A DNA stretch of 64,000 nt from Caulobacteraceae bacterium. GTDB lineage: Bacteria > Pseudomonadota > Alphaproteobacteria > Caulobacterales > Caulobacteraceae. A program made the position numbers and the translations under genes. The notes under the pieces are model-generated. The model had not been told where the DNA came from. It searched no databases and saw only the letters and a program-made list of their open reading frames with translations. The first letter of the stretch is position 1. The number at the start of each line of letters is the position of its first letter. The stretch spans positions 20,633 through 84,632 of the forward strand of contig CANJME010000015.1 in NCBI GenBank assembly GCA_947475875.1. Reading direction: 5' to 3'. Shown one piece after another: positions 42,290 to 51,442 of the stretch.

Positions 42290-44188
42290 ATGGATGACGC
42301 CGTATCGTCTCCGTGTCATCATGCCCGGATTGCCCAGCCTTCGGAGTCGCACACGGTGAGCCCCACAAAGATACGCAGCGGCGGGGGTTCGAAAGGGCGC
42401 AGAGGGCTCGTCGGAACACGCACGAGCGCATCGTCTTTGTCTCTCGCCGCGAGTGTGACAGGGCTTATTCTGGCCAGCTGCGCGGGTTCCGGTCAAACGG
42501 CCGATCGCGAGCCGGGTGCGGGGGTCAGCGGCGCGCGGGCCGTCGCGCCCAGGACAGTTCAGAATAGATCTGGAAATGTGGCTACGCGCGCAGGTCAACC
42601 TCAAAGCGGCAAACTCATGGTGGTGGCGCATCGGCGTATCACGGAAGCGGAATACAGGCATGCCGTCGCCGATGTTTTCGGAGCGGCGATCAAGGTGGAC
42701 GGCCGGTTCGAACCTGAACTGCGCAAAGATGGCCTACTGGCCATCGGCGCCGGCGAGGCATCCATTTCGGATGCGGGGTTCGCCCAGTATTTCGCGATCG
42801 CGCGCGGGGTCGCCGATCAGGTTTTGCCGGACCTTCCCGCCCAGCCGGCTCAGCGGGCGGCAGGTCAGGCGGCGCGCGATCGGGTCGTGGGCTGCGCGCC
42901 GGCCAGGGCGGAGGCTCCGGATGCGGTCTGCGCCGAGAAATTCGTCCGCGCCTATGGCGAACGCCTTTTCCGCCGGCCCCTCACCGACGCCGAAGTCGCT
43001 GCGCGTGTGCGGCTGGCCGAGGCCGGCGCGACGCAAAACAACGACTTCTACGTCGGTCTCAAACTGTCGTTGATCAGCCTGCTAACCGCCCCGGAGTTCC
43101 TTTTCCGCTTGGAAACCGCTGAACCCGACCCCGCCCGGCCTGGTTCAATGCGTCTCGACGCCTATTCCAAGGCCGCGCGCCTTTCGTATCTGATGTGGGA
43201 CGCTCCGCCCGACGCCGAGCTGCTCGCGGCGGCCAGGAGCGGCGCCATCCACACCCCTGCTGGCCTCAAGGCCCAGGTTGACCGGCTCACGGCCAATCCC
43301 GCCCGCCTGGAAGCTGGCATGCGCGCATTTTTCAGCGACATGCTTCAATTCAATCTCTTCGACGATCTGACCAAGGACCCGAAGGCGTATCCAAAATACA
43401 GCCTGGCGGTGGCCGAGGCGGCCCGGGAGCAGACCCTGCGGGTGCTCGTCGACCAGCTGATTTCCAAAAACGGCGACTATCGCGACGTCTTTACGAGCCG
43501 CGAGACGTTCATCAACCGAACCCTCGCGCCGATCTACAAGGTCGCCTACACCTATGATGGCGACTGGTCCCGCCAGACCCTTCCTGCTGACTCCGGCCAG
43601 TCCGGCCTTTTGACCCAGGCCGCGTTCATGATGCTGTTCGCGCATCCCGGAAAATCCTCGCCGACCGTGCGCGGGGTCAAGTTGAGCGAAATCTTCATGT
43701 GCCTGCACATTCCGCCGCCCCCGGGCGACATTGACTTTTCCAAGGTGCTGGGCTCGAGCGAAGGCACCGTCCGCCAACGGTTGCTCGTACACGCAAACAA
43801 TGCTGGCTGCTCGAGTTGCCATCTCCTGAGCGATCCGCCCGGCCTGGCGCTCGAAAATTTCGACGGGCTTGGCCAGTACCGCACCATGGAGAGCGGGCAA
43901 AGAATCGACACCTCCGTCGAGTGGATGGGCAAGTCCTTCGCCGGCGCCCAGGGGCTTGGCCGGGTGTTCAGGGAGGACCCCGCCGTGCCGGCCTGCCTGG
44001 TGAACAATCTTGTCGCCTATGGTCTGGGCCGGGCTCCTATCCAGGGGGACCTGGCGTATATCGACGGCCAGACAAAATCCTTTGCGGCCAATGGATACAG
44101 GGTGCCGGCGCTGATCGCAGCGATCGCAGCCGGCCCGGAGTTCTACAGCGTGGGCACGAGACCGGCAGGAGCTGTCGCGCGAAAATAG
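42290..44188 (+). CDS. DUF1592-type haem-binding lipoprotein (DUF1587/1592/1588/1585)
   Basis: A long protein of up to 632 residues. Order: signal with lipobox LASC (about residue 64), DUF1587-like start RRITEAEYRHAVADVFGA, DUF1592-like FVRAYGERLFRRPLTDAEVAAR, DUF1588-like SGLLTQAAFMMLFAHPGKSSP, then a c-type haem motif CSSCHLLSDPPGLALENFDG (residues 507-511), and DUF1585-like end. This set is abundant in Planctomycetes and Acidobacteria, usually paired with DUF1552, as here. It starts the operon. ATG 42290 lacks a clear RBS; GTG 42356 (after CGGAG) is a good alternative that keeps the signal. Confidence 0.85.
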   Translation: MDDAVSSPCHHARIAQPSESHTVSPTKIRSGGGSKGRRGLVGTRTSASSLSLAASVTGLILASCAGSGQTADREPGAGVSGARAVAPRTVQNRSGNVATRAGQPQSGKLMVVAHRRITEAEYRHAVADVFGAAIKVDGRFEPELRKDGLLAIGAGEASISDAGFAQYFAIARGVADQVLPDLPAQPAQRAAGQAARDRVVGCAPARAEAPDAVCAEKFVRAYGERLFRRPLTDAEVAARVRLAEAGATQNNDFYVGLKLSLISLLTAPEFLFRLETAEPDPARPGSMRLDAYSKAARLSYLMWDAPPDAELLAAARSGAIHTPAGLKAQVDRLTANPARLEAGMRAFFSDMLQFNLFDDLTKDPKAYPKYSLAVAEAAREQTLRVLVDQLISKNGDYRDVFTSRETFINRTLAPIYKVAYTYDGDWSRQTLPADSGQSGLLTQAAFMMLFAHPGKSSPTVRGVKLSEIFMCLHIPPPPGDIDFSKVLGSSEGTVRQRLLVHANNAGCSSCHLLSDPPGLALENFDGLGQYRTMESGQRIDTSVEWMGKSFAGAQGLGRVFREDPAVPACLVNNLVAYGLGRAPIQGDLAYIDGQTKSFAANGYRVPALIAAIAAGPEFYSVGTRPAGAVARK

Positions 44189-44236
44189 AGTTTGGAGTGC
44201 CGGCGTAAGTAGGAGAAGCGGTTGAGGAGGTTGGCG

Positions 44237-45622
44237 ATGAAGACGAGATTGCTGCTTTCGATGATGGTGGGGCTCGCGGCCGTTTGCGGGCCTGCGCCGG
44301 CTCTTGCGGCCTGGTCAAAGGGATTTGTCGTCGACTACTACGCCGCACCCGGGTGGAAAGCAGGGGACAAGGATTCCAACTGTCCCAACGGCGATGCGCC
44401 CGCACCCGATTGGGTGAAGGTGATGACCACCTCCTGGCGGACCGAGGAAGAGGCTCGGCGGCTGGTCACCAACGCCGCCGTTGGCGGAGTGCCGCTCGGC
44501 AATCGCGGGCCGCGGCCGAACCAGAACGTCTATCGCGACCCGACCCTGGTCGCCGACCCGATGACCCCGACTGTGGTCGGAAACACCGGCTATGGCTTTG
44601 ACCTTGATGGCAATTCGCAAACCGGTTTTGTCAGCCCTGACGGCAAGGAGCGGGGCCTGGACAACCAGGCCTACCGCGCCGTGGGTTGCATGAACCAGTT
44701 CAGAGGCGGCAGCCGCGCTGAGCCGCGGGCCGATGTGGACTACGAGATGGCCGAGATGCGGGCCGGTGTGTTTACCGTGGTGATCGTTGTGTCGGGCGAG
44801 GGCAACGATCCCATGAACGATCCCAATGTGCGGGTCGGCATGTACCTCTCCAAGGACAAGCTCGGCATCGACAGCAACGGCGCGGTCGGCGCGGACGATT
44901 CCTATCGCGTTGATCCAGACCCGCGGTTCACCACGGTGTTTGACGCAAAGTCGGTAGGTGGCGTCATCACGCCCAGGGCGCCTCTTGAGCGGGTACGCCT
45001 GCGCGAGCCGGGCGCGCGCGGTGGCTTCGGCCAGGACCTGGTGCTCGAAAAGCCGCAGGCGCGGCTGACCCTGAAGGCGGACGGAACCCTGTTCGCCGAG
45101 ATCGGCGGCTACCGGAACTGGCGGGCGATGTACGAAAGCATGGCCGCAGCCGGCGCCGCCGCCGAACAGCCTGCCGGCGTTCTGTACTCGGCGCTCTGGT
45201 ACAACTGGCAAAAGCTGGCGGACTGGAAGCCGGCGGGCATTGCGGGCCCAAACACCCACATATCCGGTTTCTACACCATGGACGCTGTTCCGGCCTTCGT
45301 GATTACGCCCGACAGCCACCAGGTGGTGACGCGGGCCGAAGTGTTCAGCGGGGTATCCCAGGCCGCTTCGCGCACGCCCGAGGAGACCGCCCGCATCATG
45401 CGCCTCGTCGGCGCGGACGCCGGGTTCAGACTGATCGGCGGCGCCCGGTCCTGGCCAAATCCGCCGGACCCGAACGAGAGCCTGCCCAATGATCCGCTCT
45501 ATTGGGCCAAGGCGATCCAGGATCCTCGCGGCAGCTACTACGCCACCGGCCTGGCCTCGCCCGCAGAGCCGCCGCCCGCCACTGCGGCCTCGCCGGGCGG
45601 CCTGGCTTCGAACGGACGATGA
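44237..45622 (+). CDS. Exported hypothetical protein of the DUF1592/DUF1552 cluster
   Basis: This 461-residue protein has a signal peptide (MKTRLLLSMMVGLAAVCGPA, cleavage near ALAA). The mature part includes FVVDYYAAPGWKAGD, FDLDGNSQTGFVSPDG and a long C-terminal half ending in a Pro/Ala stretch. It has few cysteines (in DSNCPNGD and VGCMNQF) and no CXXCH. I do not recognise the family. GAGGAGG upstream of ATG 44237 is a strong RBS. Strict linkage to DUF1592 and DUF1552 genes suggests a secreted partner or substrate-binding protein. Confidence 0.75.
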   Translation: MKTRLLLSMMVGLAAVCGPAPALAAWSKGFVVDYYAAPGWKAGDKDSNCPNGDAPAPDWVKVMTTSWRTEEEARRLVTNAAVGGVPLGNRGPRPNQNVYRDPTLVADPMTPTVVGNTGYGFDLDGNSQTGFVSPDGKERGLDNQAYRAVGCMNQFRGGSRAEPRADVDYEMAEMRAGVFTVVIVVSGEGNDPMNDPNVRVGMYLSKDKLGIDSNGAVGADDSYRVDPDPRFTTVFDAKSVGGVITPRAPLERVRLREPGARGGFGQDLVLEKPQARLTLKADGTLFAEIGGYRNWRAMYESMAAAGAAAEQPAGVLYSALWYNWQKLADWKPAGIAGPNTHISGFYTMDAVPAFVITPDSHQVVTRAEVFSGVSQAASRTPEETARIMRLVGADAGFRLIGGARSWPNPPDPNESLPNDPLYWAKAIQDPRGSYYATGLASPAEPPPATAASPGGLASNGR

Positions 45623-45634
45623 GGAGCGCGATCG

Positions 45635-46990
45635 ATGTCTAGGTTCACTCGCCGGTCTCTCCTTCGCGGCGCCCTGGGCGGCGGGGCCGTCTGCGTCGGC
45701 ATTCCCGCCCTCGACATCTTCCTCGATGGCAATGGCAAGGCCTATGCCGATGGGGCGAGGCTCCCCGTCCGGTTCGGGACCTGGTTCTGGGGCCTGGGCC
45801 TGACGCCAAACGTCAATGGCGGCTCCAGATGGATCCCGAAGGAGACCGGCGCCGCCCAGTGGAAATTAACGCCGCAGCTGCAGTCCTTCGCCGGTCTTGA
45901 GCACAAGATCACGGTCTTCTCCGGATTCAGGGCCCAGCTCGAGGACAAGCCGAACATTCCCCACTTCAGCGGCTTCGCCTCGATCATGACCGGTCAGGCG
46001 CCGCGGAACGACAAGGTTTATGACGGGCCCACCTTCGACGCCCTCATCGCCGATACGATCGGCGGCGGCACGCGTTTTCGACGGGTCGACATTTCGCCCT
46101 ACGGCTCCAGGCGGTCGTACTCGACCCGCGCCGCCGGATCGGCCACGGCTCCATCCGACTCCTCGCCGCTCGATTTATATCAGCGGTTGTTCGGCGAAGG
46201 CTTCCGGGATCCCAACTCGGACACCTTCACGCCTGACCCGCAGCTGATGCTGAGCAAGTCGGTGCTCTCTGCCGTCACGGACCAGCGCCAGGCGCTGATG
46301 TCCTCGCTCGGCGCGGCCGACAAGATCGCCATGGACCAGTACTTCACCTCGGTCCGGGCGATGGAAAACCAGCTCGCTGTCGAGCTGCAGAAACCCGCCA
46401 GAATGGAGTCCTGCCGGGTTCCCGAAAAGCCGGCGGAGACCCCGCTCGCCCGCGATCTCGACTCCATCACCAGAAACAACCGCATGATGGCCCAGCTGAT
46501 GGCCATGGGTCTGGCCTGCAATCAGACCAGGGTCTTCACCGCCATGCATTCGGACGCCACCAACGGGGTCTTCCTGCCCGGCGATCCGGCGATTTATCAC
46601 ATGCACACCCACGAGGAGCCGGTCGACCAGCAGCTCGGCTACCAGCCGGTCTCGGAACGGTGCGCCGAGTTATGCGTGCGCGGCTTCAGCGACTTCGTGC
46701 GCGCTCTTGATGCGATCAAGGAGGGCGACGGCGCCCTCCTCGATAACACCCTGCTGTTCGGCTACTCCGACACCGGCTATGCCAAGACCCACTCGGTCGA
46801 GAACATCCCGATGTTCATGGCCGGCGCGGCGGGCGGCGCCCACCGGCCAGGCCGGCACATCCAGGGCAACGGCGATCCGGTCAGCCGCGTGGCGCTGACG
46901 GCCATGCAACTGGTTGGCCTGCCGGTTGGCAGCTTCGGCGAGAGCTCGATGAAGACCGCCAGGGCGGTAAGTGAAGTTAGAGCAGCCTGA
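45635..46990 (+). CDS. DUF1552 protein with Tat signal
   Basis: This 451-residue protein begins MSRFTRRSLLRGALGGGAVC, a clear twin-arginine signal, so a folded, perhaps cofactor-bearing protein is exported. DUF1552 features are FSGFASIMTG, a central SKSVLSAVTDQRQALMSSL helix and the end region DNTLLFGYSDTGYAKTHSVEN. The domain resembles alkaline-phosphatase/sulfatase-like DUF1501 folds, though its activity is unknown. Its RBS GAGGAG overlaps the stop of the preceding gene, so the two are coupled. Confidence 0.85.
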   Translation: MSRFTRRSLLRGALGGGAVCVGIPALDIFLDGNGKAYADGARLPVRFGTWFWGLGLTPNVNGGSRWIPKETGAAQWKLTPQLQSFAGLEHKITVFSGFRAQLEDKPNIPHFSGFASIMTGQAPRNDKVYDGPTFDALIADTIGGGTRFRRVDISPYGSRRSYSTRAAGSATAPSDSSPLDLYQRLFGEGFRDPNSDTFTPDPQLMLSKSVLSAVTDQRQALMSSLGAADKIAMDQYFTSVRAMENQLAVELQKPARMESCRVPEKPAETPLARDLDSITRNNRMMAQLMAMGLACNQTRVFTAMHSDATNGVFLPGDPAIYHMHTHEEPVDQQLGYQPVSERCAELCVRGFSDFVRALDAIKEGDGALLDNTLLFGYSDTGYAKTHSVENIPMFMAGAAGGAHRPGRHIQGNGDPVSRVALTAMQLVGLPVGSFGESSMKTARAVSEVRAA

Positions 46991-46992
46991 CC

Positions 46993-47490
46993 ATGCGCAA
47001 CGAAGCCGCGTCGAGAGACGCTGATCTCGTCGACAGCGTTCTGCGATCGTACGCGGAGAAGGGCGTCTTCAAGGGCTACGCGCGACTTCAGCACTCCGCC
47101 AATCAGGCGCACTACCGAATTCGCTGGTTCTATTCCCAGGCCATCGACGTCACGCTGAACCTCAAACGGCAAAGCATTGCGCTGGTGGACTTCATGCCTC
47201 ACGTCGATCTCGAGCCGGCCTTGACGCGCGATCTGCGGGCCTACCTGCGGCGGATGTCCGACCTGCCCGAACATCGGCGTATCGATGAAGCCCGGGCGGA
47301 ACTGACATTGCGGCGCAAGGACAACGCCCTGACATTGGCGGTTCGCAGCCTCGACGGCGATCTGGAATACGCCTGCCGAAAACTGGTGAATATCGCCAAC
47401 GAGGTGCTGCTCGATTTCCTGAGCGCGAGCGCCTACGATCACTACAAGATCCAGGGTCTCGGTGTGGATCCTGAACGGATTTGGGCATGA
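46993..47490 (+). CDS. Hypothetical cytoplasmic protein in the cluster
   Basis: This 165-residue protein starts two bases after the DUF1552 stop. It has no signal peptide or cysteine, except one in YACRKLVNIANE. It looks alpha/beta mixed: HYRIRWFYSQAIDVTLNL, then MPHVDLEPALTRDLRAYLRR. No family is recognised. It is the only soluble, apparently cytosolic member of the operon, so a regulator, chaperone or maturation role is possible but unproven. Confidence 0.65.
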   Translation: MRNEAASRDADLVDSVLRSYAEKGVFKGYARLQHSANQAHYRIRWFYSQAIDVTLNLKRQSIALVDFMPHVDLEPALTRDLRAYLRRMSDLPEHRRIDEARAELTLRRKDNALTLAVRSLDGDLEYACRKLVNIANEVLLDFLSASAYDHYKIQGLGVDPERIWA

Positions 47491-47506
47491 GCGTTCGGGG
47501 GCGGGG

Positions 47507-47956
47507 ATGAGTGTGGCGCGGATAGGCCTGGCGATCATTGTGGCTGTTGTGGCGGCCCAGTCTCTGCAGACCGCGCAGGCCCAGGGCTCAGGCACGCTCA
47601 GCGCCCAATCGCCGGCCCTGACCGGTGAACAGGCTTTAGCTCTGAAGAACCCCGCGCCGTTCACGCCGGAGTCCAGGGCGGCGGGCCGGACGCTCTATTT
47701 CTCGAATGGCTGCGCCAACTGCCACGGCGCAGATGGAAAGGCGCTTGGCGACATCTTCGCCGACGCGACCGATCTGACCAATCCCAGGTTCTGGATCCAC
47801 GGAACCGAGCCGGGGCAGATCTTCAAGTCGCTACGCGACGGCTGGGGCGCGAGCATGCCGCCCTTCAAAGGCACGATCACCAAAGAGGCCGACCTCTGGA
47901 ACCTGGTCAATTACATCGAAAGCCTGTGGCCCGCGGATCGTCAGCCGAAACCCTAG
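47507..47956 (+). CDS. Periplasmic cytochrome c
   Basis: This 149-residue monohaem class I cytochrome has a signal peptide (IGLAIIVAVVAAQSLQTAQA) and the haem motif CANCH (Cys69, Cys72, His73) in FSNGCANCHGADGKALGD. Met in WGASMPPFKG is the likely sixth ligand, followed by the usual C-terminal helix LWNLVNYIESLWP. It would carry electrons between the operon's enzymes and the respiratory chain. ATG 47507 is preceded by GGGGGCGGGG. Confidence 0.93.
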   Translation: MSVARIGLAIIVAVVAAQSLQTAQAQGSGTLSAQSPALTGEQALALKNPAPFTPESRAAGRTLYFSNGCANCHGADGKALGDIFADATDLTNPRFWIHGTEPGQIFKSLRDGWGASMPPFKGTITKEADLWNLVNYIESLWPADRQPKP

Positions 47957-47986
47957 CGGCGCAGAGCGAATGGAGGAAACAAGATC

Positions 47987-50005
47987 ATGGCAAATGACAG
48001 CACCCGACGGCCGACGGAAAGCCAAAGCAAGACGGAAACCGCAGGTGACACTTCGGCGGCCCACAGCCCCAGCCGCCGCCAGCTGATCCAGCCCCTGGCC
48101 GCCGGCGCCGTCGTCGCCGGCATGCTGCCCCTCTACGCCGGCTCCGCCAAGGCCCAGGGCGCGCAAGGCAATTCGATCCTGTCCATCAAGATCCCCAGGG
48201 AAATTCCGCAGTCCCTGGCCGAAACCCCAAGAGTATCCTCCTTCCAGGGCCGGGGCATGACCGGCGCGGAGGTATTCGCCCAACTGTGCAAGAACGAAAA
48301 CCTCGCCGCGATGTTCTGCGCGCCGGGCAATTACACGGTCATCCACGCGGTCGCGGCCACGGGCATACCCTGTTACGGCGGGCGCACGGAAGGCTCGATG
48401 TGCGCCGCCGCGGATGGCTTCTCACGGGCGACGGGTGAAGTGGTGGCCTGCTCGGGCACGGAGGGCCCCGGCTTTTGCAACATGATCATGAATATCGCCG
48501 AGGCGAACGCGGCGCGCACGCCGCTGCTGGTGCTGGCGAGCAACCAGCAGATGTCCGGGGAAGATCGCGAATACAATATCCAGCAGATGTACCAGCAGCC
48601 CATCACCCAGGGCATCAAGAAGTACGGCAAGCGCATCACCGCGCCCAACCGGGTCCATGAATACGGGGCCTATGCGTTTCGCAATCTGAAGTCGGGCATC
48701 CCCGGTCCGGTGCACCTGGACTTTCCCGGCGAGGTCGCGCGCCAGCGCTTCACCGACCCGTCTACGCTCACCGACTACTATGACAAGACCCGCTATCGCA
48801 CCGAGTCCGTCGCGGTCGCCAGCGCCAAGGATGTCGACAAGGCCGTGGACATGATCAACCGGGCGCAGAGGCCGATCCTGGTCGCCGGTCAGGGGGTGTT
48901 TCACCGCAAGGCGTGGGACGCCCTGATGCGGGCGGCCGAAAAGCACGACCTGGTGGTGTCCGCCAGCGGTCCGATGAAGGGCCACTTCCCGGACGATCAT
49001 CGCCTGTCGGCCAGTCTGTCGCCCGACGCTCTGCTCAGCGCCGACCTGGTGGTCTTCGTCGGCCAGTACTGCATGCCCAGCCCGGGCGAATATCGCTTCA
49101 ACCCGGATATCAAGGCCATCCGCGTCCATCCCGTGCCTGAGGACCTGGGGCGCAACTGGCCGCTGGATCTCGGCATCGTCGGCGATGAAGCCGCGTTCCT
49201 CGAGGATCTGGCCGACAAGTTGCCCCGCAAGACCCGTGAAATGTGGGTTTCGGAAGTGGCCAGCGCGCGCCGCAAATATGAGGACCAGCTCGCCGGCGAT
49301 TACCGCACGGGCCTGAAATACAGCGCCGACACAGGATTCCTGCATCCCGCCGTCATCGGCTACGAGCTGCATGACTTCTTCTATGCCGGCAAGAACGGTA
49401 TCGACCCCAAACAGACCCTTCACGGCTGGGGCGGCAATACCTGCGTCGGCTATGTGGGCCCGATGCTCCGCAGCAACCGTCCGGGCCAGGGCATCATTGC
49501 GCCCTACCAGTTCGCCCCCATCGGTCCGGACCTGGCCATGACCCTCGGCGGGGCGGTGGCCCTCAAGGAAGGCATCGGCCCGCAAAGTCCCTACAAGGGC
49601 GCGCCCAGCGTCTGCATGACCACCGACGCCGGCATGGGCTACAGCCTGTTCGAGATGGAGACGGCGGCCAAGTACAAGATCCCGATCATCGGGGTCGTCT
49701 ACAACAACAACGCCTGGGTCACCTACACCTCGGCGCTGAACTCGCCCCGCTCGGTCCACCTGCACCTCTTCCAGGAGAACCTGCGCTACGACAAGGCGGC
49801 CGAAGCGCTGGGCTGCCACGGCGAATATGTCCGCACGCCGCAGGAATTCCGTGACGCCCTCAAGCGCTGTTACGACCTGGCCGCCAAGCAGGGCCTGCCC
49901 TCGCTCATCAATGTACAGGCGATCAAGGAGTTCAGCGACGCGTCCAAGTATCCGCCGGGCGCAAAGCTGGGGTTTGAACCGGGCGTCGCCGCCGGCATGC
50001 ACTAG
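47987..50005 (+). CDS. Thiamine-diphosphate-dependent enzyme with apparent Tat signal
   Basis: This 672-residue protein has the three-domain layout of acetolactate synthase, pyruvate oxidase and oxalyl-CoA decarboxylase. Catalytic Glu lies in GGRTEGSMCAAADGFSRATG; the central domain reads RPILVAGQGVF; the cofactor motif is TTDAGMGYSLFEMETA ... VVYNNNAW (usual GDG-x-NN, here DAG). The N-terminus SPSRRQLIQPLAAGAVVAG with SAKAQG is a Tat-like signal, very unusual for this class. GGAGGAA precedes the ATG at 47987. Activity probably involves a 2-oxo-acid or acyloin carbon bond. Confidence 0.85.
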   Translation: MANDSTRRPTESQSKTETAGDTSAAHSPSRRQLIQPLAAGAVVAGMLPLYAGSAKAQGAQGNSILSIKIPREIPQSLAETPRVSSFQGRGMTGAEVFAQLCKNENLAAMFCAPGNYTVIHAVAATGIPCYGGRTEGSMCAAADGFSRATGEVVACSGTEGPGFCNMIMNIAEANAARTPLLVLASNQQMSGEDREYNIQQMYQQPITQGIKKYGKRITAPNRVHEYGAYAFRNLKSGIPGPVHLDFPGEVARQRFTDPSTLTDYYDKTRYRTESVAVASAKDVDKAVDMINRAQRPILVAGQGVFHRKAWDALMRAAEKHDLVVSASGPMKGHFPDDHRLSASLSPDALLSADLVVFVGQYCMPSPGEYRFNPDIKAIRVHPVPEDLGRNWPLDLGIVGDEAAFLEDLADKLPRKTREMWVSEVASARRKYEDQLAGDYRTGLKYSADTGFLHPAVIGYELHDFFYAGKNGIDPKQTLHGWGGNTCVGYVGPMLRSNRPGQGIIAPYQFAPIGPDLAMTLGGAVALKEGIGPQSPYKGAPSVCMTTDAGMGYSLFEMETAAKYKIPIIGVVYNNNAWVTYTSALNSPRSVHLHLFQENLRYDKAAEALGCHGEYVRTPQEFRDALKRCYDLAAKQGLPSLINVQAIKEFSDASKYPPGAKLGFEPGVAAGMH

Positions 50006-50158
50006 GGCTCAGCCCGCAGCGAACAGATGACCATGACAGCGCCCATCCCCCCGTCCGAACCAGCCGGATCTGCACACCCTCGATAAGGATCAACGCCATG
50101 ATCGCTTTCAAGGCGAACGGACCCGGGTCGTTGTCGAAACCGCCGAATTCTCGCCGCC

Positions 50159-51442
50159 TCAGCGCGCCGAATTCGCTTCGCCGCCGTCCCTCCGCCAGAA
50201 TTCCGGCAAGCCAGGCTTGGTCGCGGCAACAATATCGAAGGCGGCGGCGCGATCGGCCGGCGACAACGACTGATACTTCGCCGACCTGTCCTTGCCCGTC
50301 AGCACATCGGCGAGGCGGCGATAGAGTTTGCTTTTGGGCTCTGGCGGCAGGGCGTCGAAAGCGGCCGAATATATCATGTAGCTTAGAGGATACCGGAACA
50401 GTCGCGTGCGCAGGTCGAGGTCGCGCAGGCTGCGGCCATTTCCGTCCTTCAGCCCCTCCGCGGCAAAGCGCCCGGAAAATCCGGACGTGCCCTCCACCGG
50501 TGCAGTCAGAACCGCGCCGTCGACGCCCAGCATGTAGTCCGCCAGATCTTCGATGGACCGCTCGAGGGTGGCCGGGTCGGAGTGATAGGCCGTTCTGGCC
50601 TGCACATCGCCGGCAAGGTTGAGGAAGCCCGTCTGATGCTCCAGCGTCATCAGGGCGACAATATCGCTGGTCTGCCGGCTGTAACGCCCAACCTCGAACC
50701 TGCCAGACAGCGAGGTCAGGTTCTGGCCATCCTGGATAATCGCCGGCCCGGTGACGTCGGCCACCACATTGCCGCGATGGCGCATGTCCCCGTGCCGGCC
50801 CGTCACGTACCAGCCGCCCCACCGCTCAGCGATCGGGGTCCGGCCATCGGTGTTGAAGTCATATCTTGAGACGATGCCGTCGGAGCGCGTGGACACGCTC
50901 ATCATCATGGGGCCAGGCGCAGCGGGGTGCAGGCTGGCATGACAGAGTTTGCATTCGTCGACTTCATGCTGAAGCTGCGGTGCGGCCACCCTTGCGTTCT
51001 TCAGGGTGTAGAACCGCAATGCGCCGTCGCGCCCAACCGCCCACATTTCGATCAGAGGCGCACCCGGAATGTAGCCCAGGGCCACCGTGTCGTTGAAATA
51101 GATCGCCCTCGGCGAGGACGGTCCGATAAACCCCTGCTGAAGGCTGGTCTTCGAGAAGACCAGAACCTGGGAGTCGTCCTCGATCTTCAGGCGTTTGAGC
51201 AGATCCGGCATATAGCCCCTGAACGATGGGGCGAAGGCCAGCGGCTTTCCGCCGGCGTTCAGCTCGGCCGCCAGAGCAGCGACCGGGTCAGGCGGCGCCT
51301 CGGCGTCCTCTCGCGTGGTCGTCACTTCGGCGGCGGCCGGGAAGGTAAGGCCCGGCGGCGCCAGCAAAGCCAAAACGGCGAAAATTGCGGCGATGGCGGC
51401 ACGTGCGCCAATCAAAGCTCTGCCGCTGATCAAGCCAGGCAT
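50159..51442 (-). CDS. Exported haem-motif (CXXCH) protein
   Basis: This 427-residue protein has a signal peptide (AAIAAIFAVLALLAPPGLTF, cleavage near PAAA). It has one CKLCH haem-type motif in VDECKLCHASLHPAAPGPM and a long C-terminal helical portion with KSKLYRRLADVLTGKD. No family is recognised. The ATG at 51442 has GAGGTG seven bases upstream. It is convergent to the ThDP gene and separated by 153 bases, which I treat as the end of the cluster; it may be a dedicated electron acceptor. Confidence 0.72.
   Translation of the reverse strand: MPGLISGRALIGARAAIAAIFAVLALLAPPGLTFPAAAEVTTTREDAEAPPDPVAALAAELNAGGKPLAFAPSFRGYMPDLLKRLKIEDDSQVLVFSKTSLQQGFIGPSSPRAIYFNDTVALGYIPGAPLIEMWAVGRDGALRFYTLKNARVAAPQLQHEVDECKLCHASLHPAAPGPMMMSVSTRSDGIVSRYDFNTDGRTPIAERWGGWYVTGRHGDMRHRGNVVADVTGPAIIQDGQNLTSLSGRFEVGRYSRQTSDIVALMTLEHQTGFLNLAGDVQARTAYHSDPATLERSIEDLADYMLGVDGAVLTAPVEGTSGFSGRFAAEGLKDGNGRSLRDLDLRTRLFRYPLSYMIYSAAFDALPPEPKSKLYRRLADVLTGKDRSAKYQSLSPADRAAAFDIVAATKPGLPEFWRRDGGEANSAR

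Noticed and set aside
48422..50002. Open frame of about 525 codons opposite the ThDP enzyme
   Set aside because: Antisense shadow; the plus-strand gene has conserved cofactor motifs and a strong RBS.
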